DNA from: Vibrio ostreae
GTDB lineage: Bacteria > Pseudomonadota > Gammaproteobacteria > Enterobacterales > Vibrionaceae
NCBI RefSeq assembly: GCF_019226825.1
Contig: NZ_CP076642.1
Coordinates: 1,178,001-1,242,000 of the forward strand
Length of the DNA: 64,000 nt
Reading direction: 5' to 3'
In this document: one piece after another, positions 53,071 to 61,370 of the stretch
Position numbering within the stretch: the first letter of the stretch is position 1
Layout: each line of letters begins with the position of its first letter
The notes under the pieces: generated by a model
The model's database searches: none
What the model was told of the DNA's origin: nothing
What the model saw: the letters and a program-made list of their open reading frames with translations, nothing else
Made by a program: the position numbers and the translations under genes

Positions 53071-54258
53071 ATGTTAGTGTTTAGTTGCATAAGTTTTCTT
53101 AAAGTTTTGTTGTTCATTCTAATTATGATTTTTTCATCTATGTTGGGTTATTATTTGTATCTTAAATGGCCAACAGGTGTTGATGTCGAGCTATCTCGTC
53201 CCGTCGATCAAACAATACAAAGCCTCATTGTGCTTGCTGACAAAGAGAAAAAGATAAATCCAGACCCTTATGCTTCGAGTCGTTATAGACCTAATGATAC
53301 GTTATATGATCCTGTGTTGGCTATTCAGCAGGGCAATTGGGCGAAAGCTGAGCAGTTGTTAAAACCGATGGTAGACAAGGGTAACGCTACTGCAATGTTT
53401 TGGTTGGCGGAAATCACCTATCGCAGTAGCGCTTTTTCTGGTAGTGGTGGCGCTGCGCTTTTTGAAAAGTCCGCAAAGCTTGGTAACCCTTATGCTGCGC
53501 TTCGATTGTCGCCAAAGTATAATCAATATCAATGCGAAATGAGAATGTCATCTTATTGTGATGATTCATGGAGTAAAATCGGGATAGATTTATTAGCAAA
53601 GAGAGCGAGTTCCGGCGATCTATCCGCTCAGTATGCACTTTTATATTACGCTCGTTTTGACAACGCAGATGAAAAATACTTTTATGAGTTTATTAATACA
53701 GTGAAAGAGGGGATGAATGAGAACTACTTTCGCCCGTTAAGACACCTAATATCCATGTATTTAAAACGAGAGCACTCAAGCCTGTTTGATAGTAGCGTCA
53801 ACCCATTATCCGAAAAGGATAAAAAAGAGTTACTCAAATTGTTATTTTACGCTGCCGATAATAATGATATTGATTCGTTGAATGTTATTAATAAACGATT
53901 TAAAAATGTATTAAGTTCGGAACGTTACCTTAATCAATCTGTAGGAAGAAATTTATCAGTATTGGATAATAAACACTTCGTTCTGACCTTCGACTACTTC
54001 GTTGCCAAGGGTAAAGAACATAGAGAGTTTGTCGTACAGGGATACGCAGTGGCTAAGTTGTTCGCTACCTATGAGGGTAATGAATATGGAATTCTCACGA
54101 CAGTGTACCAGGATCAGCTTGAAAAGTCGGGTATTACTGCTTTAACTGATGATGAGAAAAAGAACGCGGATCTGCTATATCAAACGTATTTAAACAAACA
54201 GAAACCAGTGATTTATATTGATGAAATATCCGGTGCTTGGGGAGATGTTATTTATTAA
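53071..54258 (+). CDS. Orphan immunity paralogue with Sel1-like repeats, copy 2
   Basis: About 395 residues, homologous end to end with the product at 50619-51800. Same plan: N-terminal membrane helix (VLLFILIMIFSSMLGYYLYL, about residues 11-30), then WPTGVDVELSRPV, DPYASSRYRPNDTLYDPVLA, MLKP/LLKPM-VDKGNATAMFWLAEI, KLGNPYAALRLS and a C-terminal PVIYIDEISGA. There is no effector gene before it. This fits an orphan immunity gene kept after its effector was replaced, a pattern described for V. cholerae T6SS loci. Start uncertain: GTG 53065, ATG 53071 or GTG 53077 (best GGAG spacing). Confidence 0.68.
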   Translation: MLVFSCISFLKVLLFILIMIFSSMLGYYLYLKWPTGVDVELSRPVDQTIQSLIVLADKEKKINPDPYASSRYRPNDTLYDPVLAIQQGNWAKAEQLLKPMVDKGNATAMFWLAEITYRSSAFSGSGGAALFEKSAKLGNPYAALRLSPKYNQYQCEMRMSSYCDDSWSKIGIDLLAKRASSGDLSAQYALLYYARFDNADEKYFYEFINTVKEGMNENYFRPLRHLISMYLKREHSSLFDSSVNPLSEKDKKELLKLLFYAADNNDIDSLNVINKRFKNVLSSERYLNQSVGRNLSVLDNKHFVLTFDYFVAKGKEHREFVVQGYAVAKLFATYEGNEYGILTTVYQDQLEKSGITALTDDEKKNADLLYQTYLNKQKPVIYIDEISGAWGDVIY

Positions 54259-54277
54259 CGAATGTTGTATTTGATTC

Positions 54278-54315
54278 AAACGCCGCCAGATCCCCATGGT
54301 ATCCGGCGGCGTTTT
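54278..54315. terminator. Bidirectional terminator closing the accessory module
   Basis: AAACGCCGCC (54278-54287) pairs with GGCGGCGTTTT (54305-54315). It serves the second immunity gene (plus) and the DUF3012 gene (minus). Confidence 0.88.
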
Positions 54316-54338
54316 GTGTTCTTTAGTTTACTTTCTTA

Positions 54339-54602
54339 TTAGAAAATGCAGTGCTTGGCGTAGGACGTGGCTTGGTTTGCTGTCCAGTCGCCTTTAGGTT
54401 TGGCGTCCATTGCTTCACACCATTGCGGAGTGCCGACTTCTTGCTCGAACAGGCAGTGCTTGGCAAAATCGACCGCGTTTTGCGCGCTCCACTCATTGGT
54501 CGGTTTATCACGCATCTCTTCACACCAGCCGCTGCTGCCGACCTCGTTTTCACAGCCGGCCAGGGCCAATGCTCCCAACATTACCACGGCGAATTTTTTC
54601 AT
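54339..54602 (-). CDS. Small DUF3012-type lipoprotein with two repeats
   Basis: An 87-residue lipoprotein. Lipobox ALAGC gives Cys17. The mature part consists of two tandem copies of a Cys-rich unit of about 31 residues: GSSGWCEEMRDKPTNEW... ending FAKHCLF, and GTPQWCEAMDAKPKGDW... ending YAKHCIF. Each has a Trp-Cys-Glu and a Lys-His-Cys, so two internal disulfides per protein are likely. This matches the DUF3012 family of gamma-proteobacterial small lipoproteins, function unknown. GC content is back to normal here, so the module boundary lies before it. Confidence 0.8.
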   Translation of the reverse strand: MKKFAVVMLGALALAGCENEVGSSGWCEEMRDKPTNEWSAQNAVDFAKHCLFEQEVGTPQWCEAMDAKPKGDWTANQATSYAKHCIF

Positions 54603-54825
54603 TATAAATCTTCCTTTACGCTATCTAAGCTTGCTGCGCGTCACTATACCGAAACCGGCCCCAGTTGTGTTAAATCTCCGCCAAATATCAGTGTTTAAGC
54701 GCAATTCGATGCATTTTGGCCGGTGTTAATCCCATATACAGATGGGACGGTTGGCTATGAAGTCACGGTTTCTGCAGCAAATTATGACATATGTGCACCA
54801 AACCGGATGTTGATGATAGAACTCT

Positions 54826-54843
54826 CAGTGATCATTCTCACTG
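54826..54843. promoter_or_regulatory. CRP-like site upstream of rbs operon
   Basis: CAGTGA-TCATTC-TCACTG is a perfect inverted repeat with 6-base spacer; the inner GTGA-N6-TCAC is the core CRP consensus. It lies about 90 bases before the RbsR operator, suitable for activation of ribose genes. Confidence 0.65.
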
Positions 54844-54932
54844 TTTATTCATGCTGTCGGCTAAATTGGACGATCTAACTCACAGTCTGTTTTGCTGCCG
54901 GGTGCAATTCAAAAACCGAAAGAATAGGATGC

Positions 54933-54950
54933 CATCGAAACGTTTCGATG
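54933..54950. promoter_or_regulatory. RbsR operator before rbsD
   Basis: CATCGAAACGTTTCGATG is a perfect 18-bp palindrome centred on CG, the form typical of LacI-family sites, and close to the E. coli RbsR site (AGCGAAACGTTTCGCT core). It lies 66 bases before the rbsD start. The rest of the 54603-55015 gap contains the CRP-like site and no gene. Confidence 0.85.
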
Positions 54951-55015
54951 ACTGTTTCCTGAGCGAGCTGCCAACGCAGAAACAGCCCAACGTAAGCGCA
55001 TAAAAAGGTAAAACG

Positions 55016-55436
55016 ATGAAAAAAAAGTACCCTACTCAATTCCGATCTGTCCTACCTGGTTTCAACACTGGGTCATACCGATGAAATCACCATTTGTGAT
55101 GCGGGCTTACCGATCGCAGAAGAATCACAACGTATTGATCTTGCTTTGACTCATGGCGTTCCGAGTTTCCTGCAAACCGTGCAGGTCATCCTGTCTGAAT
55201 CACAGATTGAAGGCGTGGTGATGGCGCAAGAGTTTGCTGAAGTGAGCCCGGAGCTGCACGCGGCGCTTCTCGATGAACTTAAAAACGAGGAAGCGCGTTT
55301 TGGTAAGAGCATTGCCATTAGCTATGTTTCTCACGAAGAGTTTAAAGCGCGCACCCACTACAGCCGTGCCGTAGTCAGAACCGGTGAATGCACACCGTAC
55401 GCCAACGTTATTTTCCAGGCTGGTGTTGTTTTTTAA
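55016..55436 (+). pseudogene. rbsD: D-ribose pyranase RbsD, frameshifted at an A8 tract
   Basis: RbsD interconverts beta-pyranose and beta-furanose forms of D-ribose before phosphorylation by RbsK. The intact protein would be about 139 residues. The start ATG (55016) is followed by eight A; with seven, the frame reads MKKSTLLNSDLSYLVSTLGH and continues to the conserved end RTGECTPYANVIFQAGVVF. Catalytic His (GHTDEI, THGVPS) and the Asp of ICDAGLP are present in the second frame. As read, translation would stop after about 18 codons. Could be a sequencing error or a slippage-prone tract. First gene of rbsDACBKR, 65 bases after the RbsR operator. Confidence 0.9.
55019..55026 (+). repeat. Poly(A)8 tract at frameshift in rbsD
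   Basis: Eight consecutive A immediately after the rbsD start codon. Seven restore the reading frame. Such tracts can also cause transcriptional slippage, which could rescue expression. Confidence 0.85.
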
Positions 55437-55463
55437 TCCGCCAAACTCGATTGAGGACTCATT

Positions 55464-56972
55464 ATGACTCAACCAATTCTGGCTCTCAGCAAGATTGAAA
55501 AAGCCTTTCCTGGTGTCAAAGCGTTGGATAAAGCGAGCCTGAACGTTTATCCGGGGCGCGTGATGGCGCTGATGGGAGAAAACGGTGCAGGTAAATCAAC
55601 GCTGATGAAAGTGCTGACTGGCATCTATTCCAAAGATGCCGGCACGATAGAATATCAGGGACAAACGGCCAGCTTCAAAGGACCGCGCGATTCACAGCAC
55701 GCCGGTATCAGCATCATTCACCAGGAGCTTAACCTGATTCCTGAGCTGACTATTGCTGAAAACATCTATCTCGGCCGGGAAAAGACCAGTGCGATGGGGC
55801 GGATTCTGTGGGCGAAAATGTACGCTGATGCCGACAAATTGCTGGCTCGCCTCAACGTCAAACACAGCTCGAAAACCTTGCTGGGCGATTTAAGCCTGGG
55901 TGAACAGCAGATGGTGGAGATCGCCAAAGCGCTGTCGTTTGAGTCCAAGGTGATCATCATGGATGAGCCGACCGATGCGCTGACCGATACCGAAACCGAA
56001 TCGTTGTTCAGCGTGATCCGCGAGCTGCGGGAGCAGGGCTGTGGCATCGTGTATATCTCACACCGTCTGAAAGAAATTTTTGAGATCTGCGACGACATCA
56101 CCGTACTACGCGATGGTAAATTCATCGGAGAATGCCAGGTTGAGGATACTAACGAAGACGGACTGATCGAAATGATGGTCGGTCGTAAGCTGGATGAGCA
56201 GTACCCGCGTATCGATGTCCATCCAAGTAACGATATCTGTCTGGAAGTGATTGGCCTGACCGGTTCGGGCGTGCATGACGTCAGTTTCAACCTGAAACGC
56301 GGTGAGATCCTCGGCGTGTCTGGTCTGATGGGTGCAGGCCGTACTGAACTGATGAAAGTGATTTACGGTGCGCTGCCGTCTGAACGTGGCGTGATTAATC
56401 TTAACGGCAGAACGGTGAATCCGGTCAGCCCGCAGGATGGTCTGGCAAACGGAATCGCGTATATCTCTGAAGACCGCAAGGGTGATGGCCTGGTACTCGG
56501 GCTGTCAGTGAAAGAGAACATGTCGTTGTGCGCACTGGATAAGCTCAGTAAAGGCGTACAAATCCAGCATAGCGAAGAAGTGATTGCGGTGCAGGATTTC
56601 ATTCAGCTGTTCAATATCAAAACACCGTCACGGGATCAGATTATCGGCAACTTGTCTGGTGGTAACCAGCAAAAAGTCGCGATTGCCAAAGGGCTGATGA
56701 CCCGGCCAAAAGTGCTGATCCTGGATGAGCCGACCCGCGGTGTGGATGTCGGCGCAAAAAAAGAAATCTACCAACTGATTAATAAATTCAAAGCAGAAGG
56801 CATGAGCATCATTTTGGTGTCATCTGAAATGCCGGAAGTGCTGGGCATGAGCGATAGGATTCTGGTGATGCACGAGGGTCGCATCAGCGGGGAATTCGAT
56901 GCCGCCCAGGCCAACCAAGAAAATTTACTGGCGTGTGCCGTTGGCAAAACGTTAAACGAGGACGCAGCATGA
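55464..56972 (+). CDS. rbsA: Ribose ABC transporter ATP-binding protein RbsA
   Basis: Double-cassette ATPase, 502 residues (E. coli 501). First domain: Walker [10 protein letters not shown] (about residues 38-46), signature [15 protein letters not shown] and Walker [13 protein letters not shown]. Second domain (about 255-502): degenerate P-loop region GLMGAGRTE, signature [15 protein letters not shown] and [16 protein letters not shown]. This asymmetry is normal for sugar ABC ATPases. It overlaps rbsC by four bases. Energises ribose uptake with RbsC and RbsB. Confidence 0.97.
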   Translation: MTQPILALSKIEKAFPGVKALDKASLNVYPGRVMALMGENGAGKSTLMKVLTGIYSKDAGTIEYQGQTASFKGPRDSQHAGISIIHQELNLIPELTIAENIYLGREKTSAMGRILWAKMYADADKLLARLNVKHSSKTLLGDLSLGEQQMVEIAKALSFESKVIIMDEPTDALTDTETESLFSVIRELREQGCGIVYISHRLKEIFEICDDITVLRDGKFIGECQVEDTNEDGLIEMMVGRKLDEQYPRIDVHPSNDICLEVIGLTGSGVHDVSFNLKRGEILGVSGLMGAGRTELMKVIYGALPSERGVINLNGRTVNPVSPQDGLANGIAYISEDRKGDGLVLGLSVKENMSLCALDKLSKGVQIQHSEEVIAVQDFIQLFNIKTPSRDQIIGNLSGGNQQKVAIAKGLMTRPKVLILDEPTRGVDVGAKKEIYQLINKFKAEGMSIILVSSEMPEVLGMSDRILVMHEGRISGEFDAAQANQENLLACAVGKTLNEDAA

Positions 56973-57952
56973 GTAGCAAAACCATGACCGATTCATCCCC
57001 AAACAGCGGTAAGAAACTGCTGAGTAAAGAGTGGCTGATTGAGCAGAAATCACTGATTGCACTACTGTTTCTGGTAGTGGTGGTCTCCTTTTTAAATCCC
57101 AACTTCTTTACCGTTGATAACCTGCTTAACATTCTGCGTCAGACGTCGGTCAATGCGATTATCGCGGTCGGTATGACGCTGGTTATCCTGACGGCCGGGA
57201 TTGACCTGAGTGTCGGCTCGGTGCTGGCGTTGTGCGGCGCATTCGCTGCCAGCCTGATTGCAATGGAAGTCCCGGTCTTTGTCGCGGTGCCGACTGCCTT
57301 GTTGGCGGGGGCAGTACTGGGTGGCATCAGCGGCATTATTATCGCCAAAGGCAAAGTGCAGGCGTTTATTGCCACTCTGGTGACCATGACTCTGCTACGT
57401 GGTGTGACCATGGTGTACACCGACGGGCGTCCTATTTCTACGGGTTTTACTGATACCGCGGATGCGTTTGCCTGGTTTGGTACCGGTTATGCGCTGGGTA
57501 TTCCGGTACCGGTATGGCTGATGGTGGTTGTGTTTGCTGCGGTGTGGTATCTGCTGAATCACACTCGTTTTGGTCGCTACGTGTATGCACTGGGCGGTAA
57601 TGAGTCAGCAACCCGCTTGTCAGGTATCAACGTTGACCGGGTAAAAATGGGTGTGTATGCGATTTGTGGCGCTCTGGCGGCACTGGCTGGCATTATCGTT
57701 ACTTCTCGTCTGTCATCAGCGCAGCCAACGGCGGGTATGGGTTACGAGTTGGACGCGATTGCAGCGGTTGTACTCGGTGGTACCAGCCTAATGGGCGGTA
57801 AAGGCCGTATCATGGGGACTCTGGTCGGCGCGCTGATCATCGGTTTCCTCAACAATGCCCTTAACCTGCTCGATGTTTCGTCTTACTACCAGATGATCGC
57901 TAAAGCGGTGGTTATTCTGCTGGCGGTACTGGTCGACAACAAGAACAAGTAA
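56969..57952 (+). CDS. rbsC: Ribose ABC transporter permease RbsC
   Basis: Inner-membrane permease, 327 residues from ATG 56969, which overlaps the rbsA stop (ATGA); the frame is open further upstream inside rbsA but has no better start. About ten hydrophobic segments; hallmark stretches [22 protein letters not shown] (about residues 67-88), [22 protein letters not shown] and [23 protein letters not shown] match RbsC proteins. Followed by 172 bases with two hairpins before rbsB. Confidence 0.96.
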   Translation: MSSKTMTDSSPNSGKKLLSKEWLIEQKSLIALLFLVVVVSFLNPNFFTVDNLLNILRQTSVNAIIAVGMTLVILTAGIDLSVGSVLALCGAFAASLIAMEVPVFVAVPTALLAGAVLGGISGIIIAKGKVQAFIATLVTMTLLRGVTMVYTDGRPISTGFTDTADAFAWFGTGYALGIPVPVWLMVVVFAAVWYLLNHTRFGRYVYALGGNESATRLSGINVDRVKMGVYAICGALAALAGIIVTSRLSSAQPTAGMGYELDAIAAVVLGGTSLMGGKGRIMGTLVGALIIGFLNNALNLLDVSSYYQMIAKAVVILLAVLVDNKNK

Positions 57953-57973
57953 CTCCAAGCGTTCCAAAGCAAG

Positions 57974-58106
57974 CGGTTATCAATCGAAGTTAGAGGGATA
58001 ACCGTTTGAAAATAAATAGTTAAGCTTGATGTATAAGTAAAACTCTAAAATAACTGTGAAACTTTAACATGCATGTGACACACCGGGTTCAGCCTGGCTG
58101 ACCCGG
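57974..58106 (+). repeat. Two hairpins in the rbsC-rbsB gap
   Basis: CGGTTATC (57974-57981) pairs with GATAACCG (57997-58004). CCGGGTTCAGCC (58083-58094) pairs with GGCTGACCCGG (58096-58106) with one bulged base, ending 18 bases before rbsB. They probably act as mRNA stabilisers or partial processing sites that raise rbsB message over rbsC. Confidence 0.55.
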
Positions 58107-58124
58107 CCCCCTACAATAAGGACG

Positions 58125-59009
58125 ATGAAAATGAAAAAACTCGCAACCTTGATCTCTGCTGCTCTTCTTTCTTCAACCGTTTCTGTTTCAGCTCAGGCTC
58201 AGGACACTGTCGCTATCGTGCTCTCGACGCTGAACAACCCGTTTTTTGTATCGATGAAAGATGGCGCTGAAGCCAAAGCACAGGAGCTGGGTTACAACCT
58301 GATTGTGCTTGATTCACAAAATGACCCGAGCAAAGAGCTGTCGAACGTGGAAGACCTGACTGTTCGTGGTGTGAAAGCGATCCTGATTAACCCAACGGAT
58401 TCTGATGCGGTTTCCAATGCGATTCGCATTGCCAACAATTCCAACATTCCGGTTCTGACGCTGGATCGTGGCGCAAGCCGTGGGAAAGTGGTCAGCCACA
58501 TTGCTTCTGACAACGTGGTTGGCGGCGAAATGGCCGGTCACTACATCATGGAAAAAGTGGGTGAGAAGGCAAAAGTGATTCAGCTGGAAGGTATTGCCGG
58601 TACGTCTGCAGCGCGTGAGCGTGGCGAAGGTTTCATGAACGCAGTGAACGGCAGCGAAATGCAGCTGATGGCGAGCCAGCCTGCTGACTTCGATCGTACG
58701 AAAGGCCTGAACGTAATGGAAAACCTGCTGGCAGCTAACCCGGATGTCCAGGCTGTATTCGCCCAGAACGATGAGATGGCGCTGGGCGCACTACGCGCAG
58801 TTCAGGCATCAGGTAAAGACGTTGTCATCGTCGGCTTTGACGGTACTGACGATGGCATCGCCGCGGTGAAACGTGGCAAACTGGCCGCAACTGTGGCTCA
58901 GCAACCGGATCTGATTGGTGCGCTTGGCGTAGAAACGGCTGACCAGGTACTGAAAGGTGAACAAGTGGATGAATACATTCCGGTCCCGCTGAAAATCATC
59001 GCTGAATAA
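58125..59009 (+). CDS. rbsB: Periplasmic ribose-binding protein RbsB
   Basis: Periplasmic ligand-binding protein for D-ribose, 294 residues, which also can serve chemotaxis. Signal peptide [19 protein letters not shown]..., cleavage after AQA (about residue 25). Ligand-site elements: [14 protein letters not shown] (ribose-contact Arg), [21 protein letters not shown] [19 protein letters not shown] and [10 protein letters not shown], all close to E. coli RbsB. ATG 58125 rather than 58131 matches the E. coli start and follows AAGGAC. Confidence 0.97.
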   Translation: MKMKKLATLISAALLSSTVSVSAQAQDTVAIVLSTLNNPFFVSMKDGAEAKAQELGYNLIVLDSQNDPSKELSNVEDLTVRGVKAILINPTDSDAVSNAIRIANNSNIPVLTLDRGASRGKVVSHIASDNVVGGEMAGHYIMEKVGEKAKVIQLEGIAGTSAARERGEGFMNAVNGSEMQLMASQPADFDRTKGLNVMENLLAANPDVQAVFAQNDEMALGALRAVQASGKDVVIVGFDGTDDGIAAVKRGKLAATVAQQPDLIGALGVETADQVLKGEQVDEYIPVPLKIIAE

Positions 59010-59029
59010 TTCGCGTTGATTGAACGTCA

Positions 59030-59054
59030 CTGCTCTCCCTGTAGGGGAGAGCAG
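59030..59054. terminator. Hairpin between rbsB and rbsK
   Basis: CTGCTCTCCC (59030-59039) pairs with GGGGAGAGCAG (59044-59054). No U-tract follows, so it more likely protects the rbsB message from 3' decay than ends transcription. The rest of the gap to 59219 contains nothing else I can support. Confidence 0.6.
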
Positions 59055-59219
59055 TACAGACAGCTTTAATGCTTTTAAAGCGGCCAAATACTCAGATATA
59101 CCGGCGTATATGACCGCTTGGTGATCGGTCGGTTGTGCAGCACACTGAAGCATTAAATCTCTCTGTTTCTCAATCATCTATCTATTTTTTTACTTCCTAT
59201 AAGACTGAGGATAACCTTT

Positions 59220-60140
59220 ATGAACAAGTTGGTGGTATTAGGTAGTGTCAATGCTGACCATGTTCTTCAAGTGCCTTCATTTCCTCGCCCCGGCGAGACG
59301 CTGCACGGTCGCAACTATCAAGTTATCCCAGGTGGCAAAGGGGCCAATCAGGCCGTAGCGGCTGCCCGTTTGAATGCCGACATCGGTTTTATTGCCTGCG
59401 TGGGCGACGATCCGTTCGGGATCAATATTCGTGAAAGCTTTAAGCTCGACGGTATGGACATCAGCGCCATCAAGATGCAGCCAAACTGTCCGACCGGCAT
59501 TGCGATGATTCAGGTCTCCGACAGTGGCGAAAACACCATTTGTCTGTCGGCGGAAGCCAATGCCAAGTTGACCGCACAGGTCATTGAAGGTGATTTAGAG
59601 CGTATCCGCGCCGCCGATTATCTGCTCATGCAGCTGGAAACCCCGATGGATGGAATCGTTGCGGCGGCTCAGGCTGCCAAGCAGGCGCGCACTAATGTGA
59701 TTCTCAACCCGGCACCTGCACAGCCGCTGCCGGATGAACTGCTAAGCTGTGTGGATGTCATTACGCCGAACGAAACCGAAGCCGAAGTGCTGACCGGAAT
59801 CACCGTCAATGATGATGAGTCAGCGCAGCAGGCCGCCAATGCTCTGCACGCCAAAGGGATTGAAATCGTGATGATTACCCTGGGCGCTAAAGGTGTCTGG
59901 CTGAGCCAGAACGGCCGCGGCGAGATTATTCCCGGCTTTCGTGTTCAGGCAACCGATACCACAGCTGCCGGTGATACCTTTAACGGCGCCTTGGTGACTG
60001 GCCTCCTGGAAGATATGCCGCTAGAATCGGCGATTCGTTTTGCCCATGCTGCCGCGGCGATTTCGGTGACCCGCTTTGGCGCTCAGACCTCGATTCCGCG
60101 CCGCGCCGAAGTTGAAGCATTTCTGTCTCAGCAAGTGTAA
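59220..60140 (+). CDS. rbsK: Ribokinase RbsK
   Basis: PfkB-family kinase, ATP + D-ribose to ribose-5-phosphate, 306 residues (E. coli 309). N-terminal VVLGSVNADHVLQVPSFPRPGETLHG with ribose-binding Asn/Asp, then GGKGANQAVAAARL (about residues 38-51). The catalytic PfkB motif DTTAAGDTFNGALVTGLLE (about 247-265) contains the anion hole and the general base Asp of AGD. ATG after GAGGATAACCTTT. Cytosolic. Confidence 0.97.
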   Translation: MNKLVVLGSVNADHVLQVPSFPRPGETLHGRNYQVIPGGKGANQAVAAARLNADIGFIACVGDDPFGINIRESFKLDGMDISAIKMQPNCPTGIAMIQVSDSGENTICLSAEANAKLTAQVIEGDLERIRAADYLLMQLETPMDGIVAAAQAAKQARTNVILNPAPAQPLPDELLSCVDVITPNETEAEVLTGITVNDDESAQQAANALHAKGIEIVMITLGAKGVWLSQNGRGEIIPGFRVQATDTTAAGDTFNGALVTGLLEDMPLESAIRFAHAAAAISVTRFGAQTSIPRRAEVEAFLSQQV

Positions 60141-60208
60141 ACGAGCCGACAATCGGCAGGTTCTGATCTGGGCAGGAAAGCCCGAATAAGCGCACAGGAG
60201 AAAATGAC

Positions 60209-61219
60209 ATGGCAACGATGAAAGATATTGCACGACTGGCCGGTGTTTCCACATCGACCGTTAGCCATGTCATCAATAAAACCCGCTTTGTCAGCGATGA
60301 GATTGCCGAGCGGGTTAACCGGGCAGCGCAGGAGCTGAACTATGCGCCGTCTGCGCTTGCCCGCAGCCTGAAAATGAACCGTACCAAAACCATAGGTATG
60401 CTGGTGACCACCTCGACCAACCCGTTTTTTGGCGAGGTGGTGAAAGGGGTGGAACGCAGTTGCTACCATCAGGGTTATAACCTGATTTTGTGTAATACCG
60501 AAGGTGACCCGGAACGGATGCATGCCTCGATTAACACGCTGCTGCAAAAGCGGGTCGATGGCATCATCCTGATGTGTCCGACCCTGATCGGGCAGCGTAT
60601 CGACATGTTTGAACGGTACCCGGATATTCCGGTCGTGGTGATGGACTGGGGGCCGATGCTGTTTGCTGCGGACAAAATTCAGGATAACTCATTTCAGGGC
60701 GGCTACATGGCGACCCGGCATTTGATTGAGTGCGGCCATAAAGAGATCGGCTGTATTACCGGGCCGCTGATTGGCCAGCAGGCGCAGCAACGTTATGAAG
60801 GTTATAAGCGCGCAGTCCTTGAGGCCGGACTGACGATCAATCCGGATTGGATTGTTGAGTCTGACTTTGAGTGTGAAGGTGGTTATGCCGCATTCAATAC
60901 CATGCAGCAACGGGGAGCCTTACCCACGGCTATCTTTGTATCCAACGACATGATGGCGATGGGCGCTATTAACGCCGCCAGCGAACTGGGTGTGCGAATT
61001 CCACAGGATGTATCGCTAATCGGCTACGATGATATTCATATCGCGAAATTTATGACCCCACCCCTGACCACCATTCACCAGCCCAAATATCGCCTGGGCA
61101 AAGCGGCAGTCGAAACTCTGCTGCATAAACTGGCGCACCAGGAGCGTGATCCGCAAGTAGTGCAGTTGGAGCCGGAACTGGTGGTACGCACTAGTGTAGA
61201 GAAAGTGCAGCATAGCTAA
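60209..61219 (+). CDS. rbsR: Ribose operon repressor RbsR
   Basis: LacI-family repressor, 336 residues. Helix-turn-helix and hinge at the N-terminus (MATMKDIARLAGVSTSTVSHVINKTRFVS through ALARSLK), then periplasmic-binding-like effector domain (about residues 61-330; TIGMLVTTSTNPFF, LCNTEGDPERM, VVVMDWGP, SLIGYDDIHIAKFMTPPLTT). Its expected site is the palindrome at 54933-54950. ATG follows CAGGAG. The stop codon lies in the first unit of an octanucleotide repeat. Confidence 0.96.
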   Translation: MATMKDIARLAGVSTSTVSHVINKTRFVSDEIAERVNRAAQELNYAPSALARSLKMNRTKTIGMLVTTSTNPFFGEVVKGVERSCYHQGYNLILCNTEGDPERMHASINTLLQKRVDGIILMCPTLIGQRIDMFERYPDIPVVVMDWGPMLFAADKIQDNSFQGGYMATRHLIECGHKEIGCITGPLIGQQAQQRYEGYKRAVLEAGLTINPDWIVESDFECEGGYAAFNTMQQRGALPTAIFVSNDMMAMGAINAASELGVRIPQDVSLIGYDDIHIAKFMTPPLTTIHQPKYRLGKAAVETLLHKLAHQERDPQVVQLEPELVVRTSVEKVQHS

Positions 61220-61253
61220 CGAGCTAACGAGCTAACGAGCTAACGAGCTAACG
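61214..61253 (+). repeat. Five perfect AGCTAACG octamer repeats at the end of rbsR
   Basis: Five head-to-tail copies of AGCTAACG. The first contains the rbsR stop (AGC-TAA), and copies 2-5 follow it. Copy-number change would not alter the protein. Confidence 0.95.
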
Positions 61254-61307
61254 ACGTCACCTCATGCTCCACGGTCGAGTCTGTTTTCTTTAACATTATA
61301 TTGCGTA

Positions 61308-61322
61308 TGAGATTAATTATCA
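61308..61322. promoter_or_regulatory. Fur box before the siderophore ABC genes
   Basis: TGAGATT-A-ATTATCA matches the 7-1-7 consensus TGATAAT-N-ATTATCA at 12 of 14 positions. It lies 48 bases before the binding-protein start and indicates iron repression. Confidence 0.72.
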
Positions 61323-61370
61323 TTAATATTCACTCTTTGAATAATTAATCTGCTCAAAAGGATTGCTGGC

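Noticed and set aside
53031..53078. Possible remnant of an effector C-terminus before the second immunity gene
   Set aside because: Only about twelve codons are open before the stop near the immunity start, too short to show homology.
46185..54600. Genomic island with integrase or insertion sequence
   Set aside because: Despite the low GC and traT, I found no transposase, integrase, flanking direct repeats or tRNA gene. Homologous exchange is a simpler explanation.
54791..55003. 70-codon open frame in the rbs regulatory region
   Set aside because: It runs through the CRP-like and RbsR operators and has no recognisable features.
61214..61253. Possible CRISPR array
   Set aside because: The units are 8-bp, head to tail and lack spacers; no cas genes are present.
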